Shown: one piece after another, positions 55,737 through 64,000 of the stretch | How positions within the stretch are numbered: position 1 is the stretch's first letter | Layout: each line of letters starts with the position of its first letter | From: Ralstonia thomasii | GTDB taxonomy: Bacteria > Pseudomonadota > Gammaproteobacteria > Burkholderiales > Burkholderiaceae | DNA: 64,000 nucleotides | Assembly (NCBI RefSeq): GCF_958405895.1 | Contig: NZ_CATZAR010000004.1 | Reading direction: 5' to 3' (one strand) | Made by a program: the position numbers and the translations under genes | The notes under the pieces: model-generated | Told to the model about the DNA's origin: nothing | Seen by the model: the letters and a program-made list of their open reading frames with translations, nothing else | Databases searched by the model: none

Positions 55737-56126
55737 ATGCCGATCCGCGCATTGCTTCGCCCCTTGGCGGCAGGCGTTCTGATCGTCGCCTCTGCGGGCG
55801 CTGTGGCTGCCAACGCATCGGCGCGTCAAACCGCCGTCGCCTTCGCAGAATCCACCATGCCCGCATGGACGCAAGCGGCACAGACCATGCCGCAAGAGCG
55901 TCCGCTGGTGGCGCAATTCTTCGCTGACAGCCGGGGCGAGCAGGCCGCCCGCATCCGCGCGCAGATGGAACGCATGGAAGCGCGCGCCCGGGCCGACGAT
56001 CGCCTCAACGGTCGGATTCAGCCCCGCGACGGCGGCGGCCGCGGAGACTGGCAGCAGCAGGAACGCATGCGTCAGGAACGAGGAAACGGCGACCAAGGCA
56101 ACTGGCACGGCTCGCGCCGGGGCTGA
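55737..56126 (+). CDS. Small secreted hypothetical protein, charged C-terminus
   Basis: 129 aa. The signal peptide (1-27) ends AGAVAANA. A short helical middle segment follows, then a Gln/Arg/Gly-rich hydrophilic tail (GRGDWQQQERMRQERGN). CAGGAG lies 6 bases before ATG. Likely periplasmic. No family recognised. It follows the pseudogene by 193 bp, in which nothing else is seen. Confidence 0.7.
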   Translation: MPIRALLRPLAAGVLIVASAGAVAANASARQTAVAFAESTMPAWTQAAQTMPQERPLVAQFFADSRGEQAARIRAQMERMEARARADDRLNGRIQPRDGGGRGDWQQQERMRQERGNGDQGNWHGSRRG

Positions 56127-56250
56127 CGCGCCGCTCCCATATTTCACATCCCGGAACTTGGCGGGAACGCCTGAGTCGGATTGGATGGCACGTGTACGCG
56201 GTTGATGCGACCGTGCCATCACACCAATCACAACGACAACAGGTGCTTCA

Positions 56251-56424
56251 ATGTCATTCCCTCGCCGCCGCCATGTGCGGCTCATCCTCGGTCTGGTTTG
56301 GACCACGGCATTCATGCTGATGCTGGCTCACCTGCTTTACGGCGTGCGCGACCAAACGCCTCGACTGCAGCAGGATTCGACGGTTTCGATGAGCGTGCCG
56401 TCGCTGCGTCCGGTTCCGATTTAG
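56251..56424 (+). CDS. Small single-TM protein
   Basis: 57 aa. MSFPRRRHVRLILG gives a basic N-terminus followed by a hydrophobic helix VWTTAFMLMLAHLLYGV (about 12-34) and a polar Ser/Pro-rich tail ending RPVPI. Only a weak AGG precedes ATG. An 8-bp inverted repeat ATGGCACG/CGTGCCAT (56185-56192/56212-56219) lies upstream. Basic-then-hydrophobic layout suggests a real membrane peptide; function unknown. Confidence 0.5.
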   Translation: MSFPRRRHVRLILGLVWTTAFMLMLAHLLYGVRDQTPRLQQDSTVSMSVPSLRPVPI

Positions 56425-56614
56425 TGACCCTGCCACTCCCGCCGCAAACGCTACGCAGCGTTGCGCGCCTCCGGCCAAACTGACGGCCAATTCCCCAAGT
56501 TGCTGATGCGTCTTTAAGACGCGCTCCCGGCGCCGCCGTTTGGCTGCGCCGCGGTTGACGTTGGGCGTAGAATGCGCGGCGCTGTGTTGTCTTGCCGTGT
56601 GTTCACCGCCCGCT

Positions 56615-57070
56615 ATGCCTACGACCACTCTTCAAAAAAAATCCAAGCTGCTGACCGTGCTGCTCGCCTTCCTGTTCGGAAGCGTGGGCGCGCATCGTTT
56701 CTATCTCAAGGGCGGACGCGATTTCTGGGCATGGTCGCAGGTCTTTGCCATGGTGCTCGGTGTGGTCGGCGTGGCGTTGCTGTGGTCGACGCAGCGCGCG
56801 AGCGTCCCGGGCTGGGTCTGCGCGATGATCGGCGGATCTTCAGTGTTGGCCGGTTACCTGTCAGCCCTCGTCTACGGCCTGCGCCCCGACGACAAATGGG
56901 ACGCACAATTCAATGCCGACGGCACGCCTACACATTCGGGCTGGCCTGTCGTACTGCTCAGCGTTCTCACGCTGATGATCGGCACGGGCCTGCTGATGGC
57001 CGGCTTGGCCATCACCTTCCAGACCTATTTCGAAACGCAGGTGCAGGCAGCGAAAGAGCTGTCGCAGTAG
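56615..57070 (+). CDS. TM2 domain-containing membrane protein
   Basis: 151 aa. VLLAFLFGSVGAHRFYLKGGRDFWAW is the TM2-domain signature (Gly-x-x-Gly-x-His-Arg-Phe-Tyr). Two further TM segments follow at about 75-95 and 115-140. Function of bacterial TM2 proteins is unknown. Its stop codon directly abuts the stop of the convergent radical SAM gene with no intergenic base. Confidence 0.85.
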   Translation: MPTTTLQKKSKLLTVLLAFLFGSVGAHRFYLKGGRDFWAWSQVFAMVLGVVGVALLWSTQRASVPGWVCAMIGGSSVLAGYLSALVYGLRPDDKWDAQFNADGTPTHSGWPVVLLSVLTLMIGTGLLMAGLAITFQTYFETQVQAAKELSQ

Positions 57071-58195
57071 TCAAAACAAACTGCCCTGGCGCTCGTCGAC
57101 CGGCTTTCGCGGTTTGAGGGCACGCGTGGGCGGCTTGAACTGCGAGGTGTCGAGCACCCGTTCGTTGTAGCGGTGGTAGCTGAAGCCGAGCCTGTCGGCG
57201 GCCTTGTAGAAACGCTGCCGCAACAAGTCGGCCCAGATGCCGGTGCCCCGCATGCGCGTGGCGAAATCCGCTTTGTAATCGTGCCCGCCGTGCAGATCGC
57301 GGATGCGATTCATCACGCGTTGCGCGCGGTCGGGGAAATGCGCCATCAGCCAATCCTGAAACACCGCGTCCAGCTCGTTTGGCAAGCGCAGCACGATATA
57401 GCTCGCGTACGTGGCGCCTGCCTCGTGCGCGGCTTCCAGAATCTGCTCCATGTGGTCGTCGGTGATGAAGGGGACCATCGGGGCGACGCTGACACCCACC
57501 GGAATACCCGCCTCTGCCAGCGTGCGAATCGTGCGCAGGCGGCGCGATGGCGTGGCAGCGCGGGGCTCCAGCTTGCGCGCCAGATCAGCGTCGAGCGTGG
57601 TGATTGTGACGGCGGCTACGACGAGATTCTTCGCCGCCATCGGGGCGAGCAGATCGATGTCGCGCTCGATCAGTGTCGACTTGGTGATCAGCCCGACAGG
57701 GTGATCGCAATCGTGCAGCACCTGCAGCACGTCGCGCGTGATGTGCAACTCGCGCTCGATTGGCTGATACGCATCGGTGTTCACGCCCAGCGCAATCGCT
57801 TCGCAGCGGTAGCCGGGCTTGGCCAGCGTTTCGCGCAGCACCTCCGCGGCATTGGTCTTGGCGAACAGCTTGGTCTCGAAGTCCAGCCCGGGCGACAGCT
57901 CCAGATACGCATGCGTCGGCCGAGCAAAGCAATACACACAACCATGCTCGCAGCCACGATACGGATTGAGCGAGACCCCAAACGGAATATCCGGCGACTG
58001 GTTATGGCTGAGGATGGAGCGCGCACGCTCGATGGAGACGCTGGTCTCGATGCGAGGCGGCGCGTCATCCGGATCGAGGTGCCCGACAAGCGGTTGCCAG
58101 CCGTCATCGACGCGCGTGCGCTCGTCGCGCTCGAAGCGGCCTTGCAGATTGGAAGTGGCGCCGCGTCCCTTGCGGGGGACGTGGCGATCGGACAT
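57071..58195 (-). CDS. PA0069-family radical SAM protein
   Basis: 374 aa. The [4Fe-4S] motif CEHGCVYC has C82, C86 and C89, in NPYRGCEHGCVYCFARPTH. This Cys-x3-Cys-x2-Cys sequence and the SplB-like ALGVNTDAYQPIERE and PVGLITKSTLIERD place it with the PA0069 family. The C-terminus ends ERQGSLF. Substrate unknown; related enzymes act on DNA photoproducts or small molecules. ATG 58195 was chosen over GTG 58204. Confidence 0.9.
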   Translation of the reverse strand: MSDRHVPRKGRGATSNLQGRFERDERTRVDDGWQPLVGHLDPDDAPPRIETSVSIERARSILSHNQSPDIPFGVSLNPYRGCEHGCVYCFARPTHAYLELSPGLDFETKLFAKTNAAEVLRETLAKPGYRCEAIALGVNTDAYQPIERELHITRDVLQVLHDCDHPVGLITKSTLIERDIDLLAPMAAKNLVVAAVTITTLDADLARKLEPRAATPSRRLRTIRTLAEAGIPVGVSVAPMVPFITDDHMEQILEAAHEAGATYASYIVLRLPNELDAVFQDWLMAHFPDRAQRVMNRIRDLHGGHDYKADFATRMRGTGIWADLLRQRFYKAADRLGFSYHRYNERVLDTSQFKPPTRALKPRKPVDERQGSLF

Positions 58196-58277
58196 ATCGG
58201 ACACAGCGGGCCAGAATGGATGCGGGGGCTCGCTGATCCTATCGCATACGCTCCCGCCGCGCTGCGGGTGACGCCTG

Positions 58278-59897
58278 CTACGCCTCGGGATCGAGCTTCA
58301 CTTCCCAGAGCGATTTGCCGTCGAGATCGTGCAGCGATACGTGCATCGTGCGCGTGATCGGGTCGATCTTGGCGCGACCGTAATACTGCTGCAGCGCCGC
58401 GGGCGACTGGTTCTGCGGATTGTCCTTTGGAATGCTGACGTAGCGCACGTCCGGTCCAAACGTCTGGTCCACTTCATTCGGTCCGAAGGTGCCCGCGTTG
58501 ATGGGGCCGCCAACGAACTCCCAGAACGGTTTGAAATCCGTGAACTTGGCGCGCGACGGGTGGTAGTACGTAGCCTGCGCGTAGTGCACGTCAGCCGTCA
58601 CCCAGACCACGTTCTGGATGTTTTCCTGCTTGATGAAGCGCAGGATCTCGGCCAACTCCAGTTCGCGGCCCGACGGCATGCCGTCATCCGCATTGGCCCA
58701 CGCTTCATAGGTGCCCTTGGGCACATCGGGGTTCAGATCAGGCACCACCAGCGAGATCGGCATGTCGCTGGCAATCACCTTCCACGTCGCCTTTGACTGC
58801 TTGAGCGATTGCTTGAGCCACGCCGCCTGTGCCGGGCCGAGGAAGGCCGAATCGGCATCCAGCCGGGTCTGGCGGTTCGGCGAATTGCGCCCGCGATAGC
58901 TGCGCTCGTCCAGCATGAATACGTCGAGCAGCGGGCCGTACTGGAACGCGCGGTAGATCTGCTCTGGGTCGATCGGATTGAAGCGGAACGGGTTGTACTC
59001 GAACATCGCCTGCTTCGCGCGGGCCGCCAGCAGCGATGCGCTGCGCTCCTGATAGCGCTTCTCTTCCGGGCCGATCTGCTGGCCGGGGTACCAGTTGTTG
59101 CGCACCTCGTGGTCGTCCCACTGCACGAGGAACGGCACTTCGGCGGAAAACGCGCGCTTGTTCTTGTCCAGCTGGTTGTAGGCAAAGGCGCCGCGGTAGT
59201 CGTCGAGCGTCTGTGCAACGTGCGATTTGGCCTCGGTAACGAGGTTGGTCCACAGCGCGCCGTCGGGCAGTTTCACCTCGGCCTGGATCGGGCCGTCGGC
59301 ATAGATCTGATCGCCGGAGTGGATGAAGAAGTCGGGCGATTCGCGGCGCATTGCCTCATACAGACGATAGCCGCCGAAGCGCTCGTTGATGCCCCAGCCT
59401 TGGCCGGCCTCGTCGCCAGAGAAGACAAAGCAGATGGGGCGATTGGCCTGCATGGGTGCCGTGCGGAAGCGACCGGCAACCGGCTCGCTGAAGGCCTTGT
59501 CGTGCACGAGGTCCTGGAAGCGCACGCGGTAAAACAGGTCTGCGCCGGCTGGCAGGCCGTTCAGGTCGACCCGAGCTGTCAGGCCGTTGCTTTCAAGGGC
59601 CGCGGGGCCGATGCGACGCGCGACGTTCTTGAAGGCGGCGTCCGTCGAGTATTCGACGATCATGCGTGCCGGACGATCGGTGCGGCTCCAGACGATGGCG
59701 CTGCCGGCCGTGATATCACCGCTCATCACGCCGCCTGGCACTTGCGGGCGCAGGCGCTCGGACGTCATTGCGGCCGGTGCGGCGCCCTGGGCCAGCACGT
59801 CGCCGATACGCGAGCTGAGGAGCGCGGTGCCGCTGGCGGAAACGAGGCCTTTGATCAGCGTGCGGCGGGTCGGCTTGAAGATCGGCTGGTCGGACAT
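58278..59897 (-). CDS. PhoD-type alkaline phosphatase/phosphodiesterase, Tat-exported
   Basis: 539 aa. A twin-arginine signal (R11-R12 in PTRRTLIKGL) is followed by a PhoD N-terminal domain, PGGVMSGDITAGSAIVWSRTDRP. The metallophosphatase core has HSGDQIYADGP, VQWDDHEVRNNWYP, DERSYRGRNS and WVTADVHYAQ. The enzyme should use Ca2+/Fe3+ and act in the periplasm on phosphodiesters. GGAG precedes ATG. It stands alone, without pho-box evidence that can be read by eye. Confidence 0.93.
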   Translation of the reverse strand: MSDQPIFKPTRRTLIKGLVSASGTALLSSRIGDVLAQGAAPAAMTSERLRPQVPGGVMSGDITAGSAIVWSRTDRPARMIVEYSTDAAFKNVARRIGPAALESNGLTARVDLNGLPAGADLFYRVRFQDLVHDKAFSEPVAGRFRTAPMQANRPICFVFSGDEAGQGWGINERFGGYRLYEAMRRESPDFFIHSGDQIYADGPIQAEVKLPDGALWTNLVTEAKSHVAQTLDDYRGAFAYNQLDKNKRAFSAEVPFLVQWDDHEVRNNWYPGQQIGPEEKRYQERSASLLAARAKQAMFEYNPFRFNPIDPEQIYRAFQYGPLLDVFMLDERSYRGRNSPNRQTRLDADSAFLGPAQAAWLKQSLKQSKATWKVIASDMPISLVVPDLNPDVPKGTYEAWANADDGMPSGRELELAEILRFIKQENIQNVVWVTADVHYAQATYYHPSRAKFTDFKPFWEFVGGPINAGTFGPNEVDQTFGPDVRYVSIPKDNPQNQSPAALQQYYGRAKIDPITRTMHVSLHDLDGKSLWEVKLDPEA

Positions 59898-59961
59898 GGG
59901 GGCTCCGGTGTCGGTGATGAACGTGCCAGCCAGCGTAGGGGGCTTCCGTGACAACGCTACG

Positions 59962-60459
59962 TCACCCGCCCGCTTCCGTCACATCGATGGCGAGCGTCTC
60001 CTTGATCTCCTCCATCACGATGTAGCTCTTGGATTGCACTGCGCCGGGCAACTGGAGCAGGATGTCGCCCAGCAAGCGCCGGTATTCACTCATCTCGCGA
60101 ATGCGCGCCTTGATGAGGTAGTCGAAATCGCCGGAGACGAGGTGGCACTCCAGCACCTCGGGAATGCGCAGCACTTCGCGACGAAACTGTTCGAACATGT
60201 TGCCGGATTTGCTGCCCAGGCTGATCTCCACAAACACCAGCAGCGAAGCGCCCAGCATGGCGGGGTTGAGCCGCGCGTAGTAGCCGAGGATGAAGCCCTC
60301 GCGCTCCAGGCGCTTGACGCGCTCGATGCACGGCGTAATGGTCAGGCCGACCGCCTCGGAGAGTTCCTTCATCGACAGGCGCCCGTCCTTTTGCAGCAGG
60401 TCGAGAATCCGCCGATCGAGCTTATCGAGGGCCCGGACTGGCTTACGCTGGGTTCGCAT
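59962..60459 (-). CDS. Lrp/AsnC-family regulator, probable DadR-type activator of dadA
   Basis: 165 aa. An N-terminal HTH (LDKLDRRILDLLQKDGRLSMKELSEAVGLTITPCIERVKRLE) and a C-terminal RAM ligand-binding domain (LGASLLVFVEISL, VLECHLVSGDFDYLIKARIREMSEYRRLL). It is divergent from dadA with a 122-bp AT-rich gap holding a perfect inverted repeat. Lrp-family regulators of dadA respond to alanine in other bacteria, so that is the likely signal. The frame extends upstream but the Met at 60459 matches the family. Confidence 0.92.
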   Translation of the reverse strand: MRTQRKPVRALDKLDRRILDLLQKDGRLSMKELSEAVGLTITPCIERVKRLEREGFILGYYARLNPAMLGASLLVFVEISLGSKSGNMFEQFRREVLRIPEVLECHLVSGDFDYLIKARIREMSEYRRLLGDILLQLPGAVQSKSYIVMEEIKETLAIDVTEAGG

Positions 60460-60484
60460 GGTCAAAAATGCCTCAGAATCAAAG

Positions 60485-60517
60485 TTGTTTCTGTTTCCCG
60501 CAAATATACAGAAACAA
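60485..60517. promoter_or_regulatory. Inverted-repeat operator between the Lrp regulator and dadA
   Basis: TTGTTTCTGT (60485-60494) and ACAGAAACAA (60508-60517), a perfect 10-bp dyad with 23 bp between starts, about two helical turns. Probably the Lrp-type binding site; binding not shown. Confidence 0.65.
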
Positions 60518-60581
60518 TTACTGGAATTGTACGAATACGATAGCGACATCTATCGCAAATTCATCTCCGGGGAGTATCACC

Positions 60582-61871
60582 ATGCGCGTGCTCGTTCTTG
60601 GCAGCGGCGTGATCGGCGTGACGAGCGCCTATTACCTGGCCCGTGCGGGCCATGAAGTCACTGTCGTCGACCGCGAAGCGGGTCCGGCGCTGGAGACGAG
60701 CTTCGCCAATGCTGGCCAGATCTCGCCGGGCTATGCGTCGCCGTGGGCCGCGCCTGGCGTACCGCTCAAAGCCATCAAATGGATGTTCCAGCAGCACGCG
60801 CCGCTTTCCATCCGCCCCGACGGCACGCTCTTCCAGCTCAAGTGGATGTGGCAGATGCTGCGCAACTGCGACGCCGCCAGCTACGCGCAAAACAAGGAAC
60901 GCATGGTTCGCCTGGCCGAGTACAGCCGCGACTGCATCCGCGACCTGCGCGCCGACACCGGCATCGCCTACGAAGGCCGCCAGCAAGGCACGCTGCAAAT
61001 TTTCCGCACCCAGCAACAGCTCGACGGCGCCGCGAACGACATCGCCGTGCTCGAGCGCGCCGGCGTGCCGTACGAACTGCTTTCGCGCGAAGACCTCGTG
61101 CGCAGTGAACCGGGCCTGGCCTCGACCCGCCACAAGCTGGCCGGTGGCTTGCGCCTTCCCAATGACGAAACGGGCGATTGCCAGCTCTTCACCACGCGCC
61201 TGGCCGCGATGGCGGAAAAGCTCGGCGTGCGCTTCCGTTTCAACAGCACGATCAACAGCCTCATCTTCAAGAACGACGCCGTCCGCGGGGCGCTGGTCGA
61301 CGGCCAGCCGATCGACGCCGATCTCGTGGTCGTGGCGCTGGGCAGCTACAGCACACCGTTCCTGAAGAACCTGGTGAACGTGCCGGTCTACCCGCTCAAG
61401 GGTTTCTCGATCACCGTACCGATGACAGATGCGGGGAAGAGCCCCGTATCCACCATCCTGGACGAGACCTACAAAGTGGCCGTGACGCGCTTTGACGACC
61501 GAATCCGCGTGGGCGGCATGGCGCAGATTGTCGGCTACGACAAGCGCCTCGACCCAGGCAAGCGCAAGACGCTGGAGTTCGTGGTCAACGATCTGTTCCC
61601 GGGTGCCGGGGATGTCTCGCGCGCGACGTTCTGGACCGGCCTGCGCCCGATGACGCCGGACGGCACGCCCATCGTGGGCCAGACGCCCGTGCGTGGCCTG
61701 TGGCTCAACACTGGCCACGGCACGCTGGGTTGGACCATGGCCTGCGGCTCGGGCAAGCTGCTGTCGGATCTGGTGTCGGGCCGCTCGCCTGCCATCCGCT
61801 CGGATGACCTTTCTGTGTATCGCTACCTGGGTGGCACCCAGATGCCGGCAACCAAGCCTGCGCTGGCCTGA
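60582..61871 (+). CDS. dadA: D-amino acid dehydrogenase small subunit
   Basis: 429 aa FAD-dependent enzyme that deaminates D-alanine and other D-amino acids to 2-oxo acids at the inner membrane. The dinucleotide motif VLGSGVIGVTSAYYLARAG is at the start, with SFANAGQISPGYASPWAAPG and the C-terminal TFWTGLRPMTPDGTPI. GGGGAG lies 7 bases before ATG. No alanine racemase gene (dadX) follows; instead a strong terminator does. Regulation by the divergent Lrp protein is likely. Confidence 0.96.
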   Translation: MRVLVLGSGVIGVTSAYYLARAGHEVTVVDREAGPALETSFANAGQISPGYASPWAAPGVPLKAIKWMFQQHAPLSIRPDGTLFQLKWMWQMLRNCDAASYAQNKERMVRLAEYSRDCIRDLRADTGIAYEGRQQGTLQIFRTQQQLDGAANDIAVLERAGVPYELLSREDLVRSEPGLASTRHKLAGGLRLPNDETGDCQLFTTRLAAMAEKLGVRFRFNSTINSLIFKNDAVRGALVDGQPIDADLVVVALGSYSTPFLKNLVNVPVYPLKGFSITVPMTDAGKSPVSTILDETYKVAVTRFDDRIRVGGMAQIVGYDKRLDPGKRKTLEFVVNDLFPGAGDVSRATFWTGLRPMTPDGTPIVGQTPVRGLWLNTGHGTLGWTMACGSGKLLSDLVSGRSPAIRSDDLSVYRYLGGTQMPATKPALA

Positions 61872-61891
61872 TCGCCTACGCTGCATGCGAT

Positions 61892-61924
61892 AAAAAAGGG
61901 AGGCAGGAGCCTCCCTTTTTTTTT
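61892..61924. terminator. Bidirectional terminator after dadA
   Basis: AAAAAAGGGAGGC (61892-61904) pairs with GCCTCCCTTTTTT (61909-61921), with T-run to 61924; it also suits the convergent acyl-CoA dehydrogenase gene. Confidence 0.94.
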
Positions 61925-61938
61925 CCGGCTGATGCCGC

Positions 61939-63723
61939 TCAGAACAGGACTTCCGGCACCGCACCGATCGTCTCGCCGCCCGTCAGCACACTCTGCGCAA
62001 TACCAGGTGCCTGCGTGAGCAGCACATCGGCAAACACGCGTGCCGTGGCGATCTTCGCGCCGTAGAAGTTCGGGTCTTCGCTCTCGCGGTCGATCGCCAC
62101 CAGCAGCGCACGCGCCATCTGCCAGCCCGACAGCACGATGCCGCACAGGCGCAGATACGGTACGCTGCCTGCGAAGACGGCGTTCGGCTGCGCCTTGGTC
62201 TGGGCGACCACAAAGCGCACCACCGATTCCAGCGCCTCGCGACCGGCTGCCAGACGCGCACGCATCGCATCGCAATGCGCACCGCCCTTCGCAGCGAGCG
62301 CCGCCTCCACCTTGGCGATTTCCGCGCAGATGCCCGAGGCTACCGCGCCCCCGTCACGCACCGTCTTGCGGCCGATCAGGTCGTTGGCCTGGATGGCCGT
62401 GGTGCCTTCGTAGATCGGCAGGATGCGCGCATCACGATAGAACTGCGCGGCGCCCGTCTCTTCGATAAAGCCCATGCCGCCGTGCACCTGCACGCCCAGG
62501 CTCGTCACGTCGATCGACATCTCGGTGCTCCAGCCCTTCACGATCGGCACCAGGAATTCGTACAGCGCCGCGTTCTGCTTGCGTGCTGCGTCATCGGCAG
62601 CGTGATGGCCGGCATCGCACGCTGCGGCAGCCACGTAGGCCAGCGCACGCGCGCCTTCGGTCATGGCGCGCATCGTCAGCAGCATGCGCTTCACATCCGG
62701 GTGGTGAATGATGGGCACAGCTTTGGCAGCAGAGCCATCCACCGGGCGGCTCTGCACGCGGTCACGCGCATAGGCCACGGCCTTTTGGTAAGCGCGCTCC
62801 GACACGCCAATGCCCTGCATGCCGACCGCATAACGCGCCGCGTTCATCATGATGAACATGTATTCCAGGCCGCGATTTTCTTCGCCGACCAGCGTCCCGA
62901 TCGCGCCGCCGTTATCGCCAAATTGCAGCACGGCCGTCGGGCTCGCCTTGATGCCGAGCTTATGTTCGATCGATACGCAATGCGCATCGTTGCGCGCGCC
63001 CAGCGAGCCATCTTCATTGACCATGAACTTCGGCACCACAAACAGCGATATGCCCTTGACGCCTTCCGGCGCGCCCGGCGTACGCGCCAGCACGAGGTGG
63101 ACGATGTTCTCGGCCATATCGTGCTCGCCCCAGGTGATGAAGATCTTTGTACCGAAGATCTTGAACGTGCCGTCGCCCACCGGCTCGGCGCGCGTGCGCA
63201 CGAGTGCCAGGTCGGAGCCGGCCTGCGGCTCGGTCAGGTTCATCGTGCCCGTCCATTCGCCCGAGATGAGCTTGGGGACGAAAAGCTGCTTCTGTTCTTC
63301 GGTGCCGGCCGTCAGCAATGCCTCAATGGCGCCATCCGTCAGCAACGGGCACAGTGCGAACGACAGGTTGGCCGCGTTCAGCATTTCGATACACGCCGTG
63401 GCGATCAGCTTGGGCAGGCCCTGGCCGCCGTATTCCAGCGGATGCTGCACGCCCTGCCAGCCGCCTTGGCCGAACTGCGCGAACGCCTCCTTGAAACCTG
63501 CGGTGGCCGTGACGACGCCGTCCTTCCAACTGCTCGGGTTACGGTCGCCTTCCACATTCAGCGGCGCAACGACTTCGCCAGTAAAGCGGGCGCTTTCTTC
63601 CAGCACGGCCTGCGCCGTGTCGGCGGTGGCGTCTTCAAAGCCAGGCAGCTTCGCGACGTTGTCCAGGCCGGCCAACTCGTTCATCACGAACAGCATGTCC
63701 TTGACTGGGGCTTGATAGGTCAT
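61939..63723 (-). CDS. Acyl-CoA dehydrogenase with C-terminal extension
   Basis: 594 aa, longer than the roughly 380-residue classic enzyme because of a C-terminal alpha-helical domain (about 470-594). FAD and substrate motifs include MNLTEPQAGSDLALVRTRA, KIFITWGEHDM and GVQVHGGMGFIEETG. The catalytic base is probably the Glu in LPIYEGTTAIQANDL, around residue 430. It oxidises a fatty or branched acyl-CoA and passes electrons to ETF, whose alpha subunit gene lies just upstream on the same strand. GGAGAGAC precedes ATG 63723. Chain-length preference unknown. Confidence 0.93.
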   Translation of the reverse strand: MTYQAPVKDMLFVMNELAGLDNVAKLPGFEDATADTAQAVLEESARFTGEVVAPLNVEGDRNPSSWKDGVVTATAGFKEAFAQFGQGGWQGVQHPLEYGGQGLPKLIATACIEMLNAANLSFALCPLLTDGAIEALLTAGTEEQKQLFVPKLISGEWTGTMNLTEPQAGSDLALVRTRAEPVGDGTFKIFGTKIFITWGEHDMAENIVHLVLARTPGAPEGVKGISLFVVPKFMVNEDGSLGARNDAHCVSIEHKLGIKASPTAVLQFGDNGGAIGTLVGEENRGLEYMFIMMNAARYAVGMQGIGVSERAYQKAVAYARDRVQSRPVDGSAAKAVPIIHHPDVKRMLLTMRAMTEGARALAYVAAAACDAGHHAADDAARKQNAALYEFLVPIVKGWSTEMSIDVTSLGVQVHGGMGFIEETGAAQFYRDARILPIYEGTTAIQANDLIGRKTVRDGGAVASGICAEIAKVEAALAAKGGAHCDAMRARLAAGREALESVVRFVVAQTKAQPNAVFAGSVPYLRLCGIVLSGWQMARALLVAIDRESEDPNFYGAKIATARVFADVLLTQAPGIAQSVLTGGETIGAVPEVLF

Positions 63724-63805
63724 GTCTCTCTCCAACTCTGGTTAAGCGCGATCAGGACAGTGCCTCATCGAGTGCGTGACGCGCTCTCCTGATGGCGCTC
63801 GCGTA

Positions 63806-63842
63806 TAAAAAAGCCGTTTCCAAACAGGTCGGAAACGGCTTT
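63806..63842 (-). terminator. Rho-independent terminator after etfA
   Basis: AAAGCCGTTTCC (63810-63821) pairs with GGAAACGGCTTT (63831-63842). On the minus strand it ends in a T-run from TATAAAAAA. It separates etfA from the acyl-CoA dehydrogenase gene. Confidence 0.9.
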
Positions 63843-63891
63843 GCGTCGGGCATTGCAGCGCACGTCAAACCAAGCGCGCTGCGCGGTGCGA

Positions 63892-64000
63892 TCAGCCCAG
63901 TGCGGCCACCAGCTCCGGCACGACGGCATTCAGGTCGCCCACGAGGCCGTAGTCCGCCACCTGGAAGATCGGCGCTTCCGGATCCTTGTTGATCGCGACG
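63892..64000 (-). CDS. etfA: Electron transfer flavoprotein alpha subunit, C-terminal end only
   Basis: The last 35 codons read VAINKDPEAPIFQVADYGLV followed by GDLNAVVPELVAALG and stop, the FAD-binding C-terminus of EtfA. The gene continues past the window edge, so the truncation is not biological. Its product accepts electrons from the neighbouring acyl-CoA dehydrogenase. Confidence 0.9.
   Translation of the reverse strand, partial: VAINKDPEAPIFQVADYGLVGDLNAVVPELVAALG

Noticed and set aside
63892..64000. Truncated etfA as a gene fragment or pseudogene
   Set aside because: The gene simply runs off the end of the window.

Overview
The window reads as an ordinary stretch of chromosome from a high-GC betaproteobacterium of the Burkholderiaceae, most likely Ralstonia. 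The grounds are base composition, the protein sequences (HtpG, topoisomerase IV, RhlE, L19, DadA) and gene blocks such as parE-slt-parC, rpsP-rimM-trmD-rplS and thyA-folA. No phage, insertion sequence, integrase, rRNA or CRISPR array is visible, and the species cannot be fixed from sequence alone.

Layout. 64-7891: htpG, a MocR-type regulator divergent from an alanyl-tRNA editing gene and a DMT exporter with TGTACA operator repeats between them, then ridA, a PLP aminotransferase and a GST. 7981-10088: a MASE1-PAS membrane sensor without an output domain, coupled to an alpha/beta hydrolase with a cysteine nucleophile. 10101-14440: a two-gene RND efflux system. 14611-16974: a PlpD-like patatin autotransporter. 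17236-21282: lactate permease, a seven-copy 42-bp tandem repeat, and an ABC half-transporter. 21286-24032: two secondary transporters with a HutC-like operator. 24271-30665: parE, a lytic transglycosylase, parC and a split chrA pair on one strand. 30838-34806: ABC-F ATPase, a small membrane protein, a hairpin-rich gap and an orphan solute-binding protein.

35119-40430 holds tRNA-Arg(CCT), a two-TM peptide, RhlE behind a strong promoter with a long leader, and an EgtB-like/EgtD pair whose EgtB-like member lacks two of the three canonical iron-binding histidines. 40735-44155: a yybP-ykoY (Mn2+) riboswitch and TerC, a serine/threonine dehydratase-like enzyme, thyA and folA. 44220-52003: pmbA, darP, mog, orn, a Ste24-like protease, rsgA, a DUF2007 protein, an orphan CbiB-like protein and a Nudix hydrolase. 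52068-54399: the rpsP-rimM-trmD-rplS operon with recognisable promoter and terminator.

54430-64000: a decayed PQQ-type sugar dehydrogenase pseudogene, two small proteins, a TM2 protein, a radical SAM protein, a PhoD-type phosphatase, a divergent Lrp regulator/dadA pair with a perfect 10-bp inverted repeat, an acyl-CoA dehydrogenase, and the 3' end of etfA at the window edge.

Most of the window is housekeeping or core metabolism. The items that most merit follow-up are the altered EgtB-like enzyme beside EgtD, the MASE1-PAS/Cys-hydrolase pair, the 42-bp repeat array, the mutually exclusive pairing in the TerC riboswitch leader, and the structured gap at 33160-33415.
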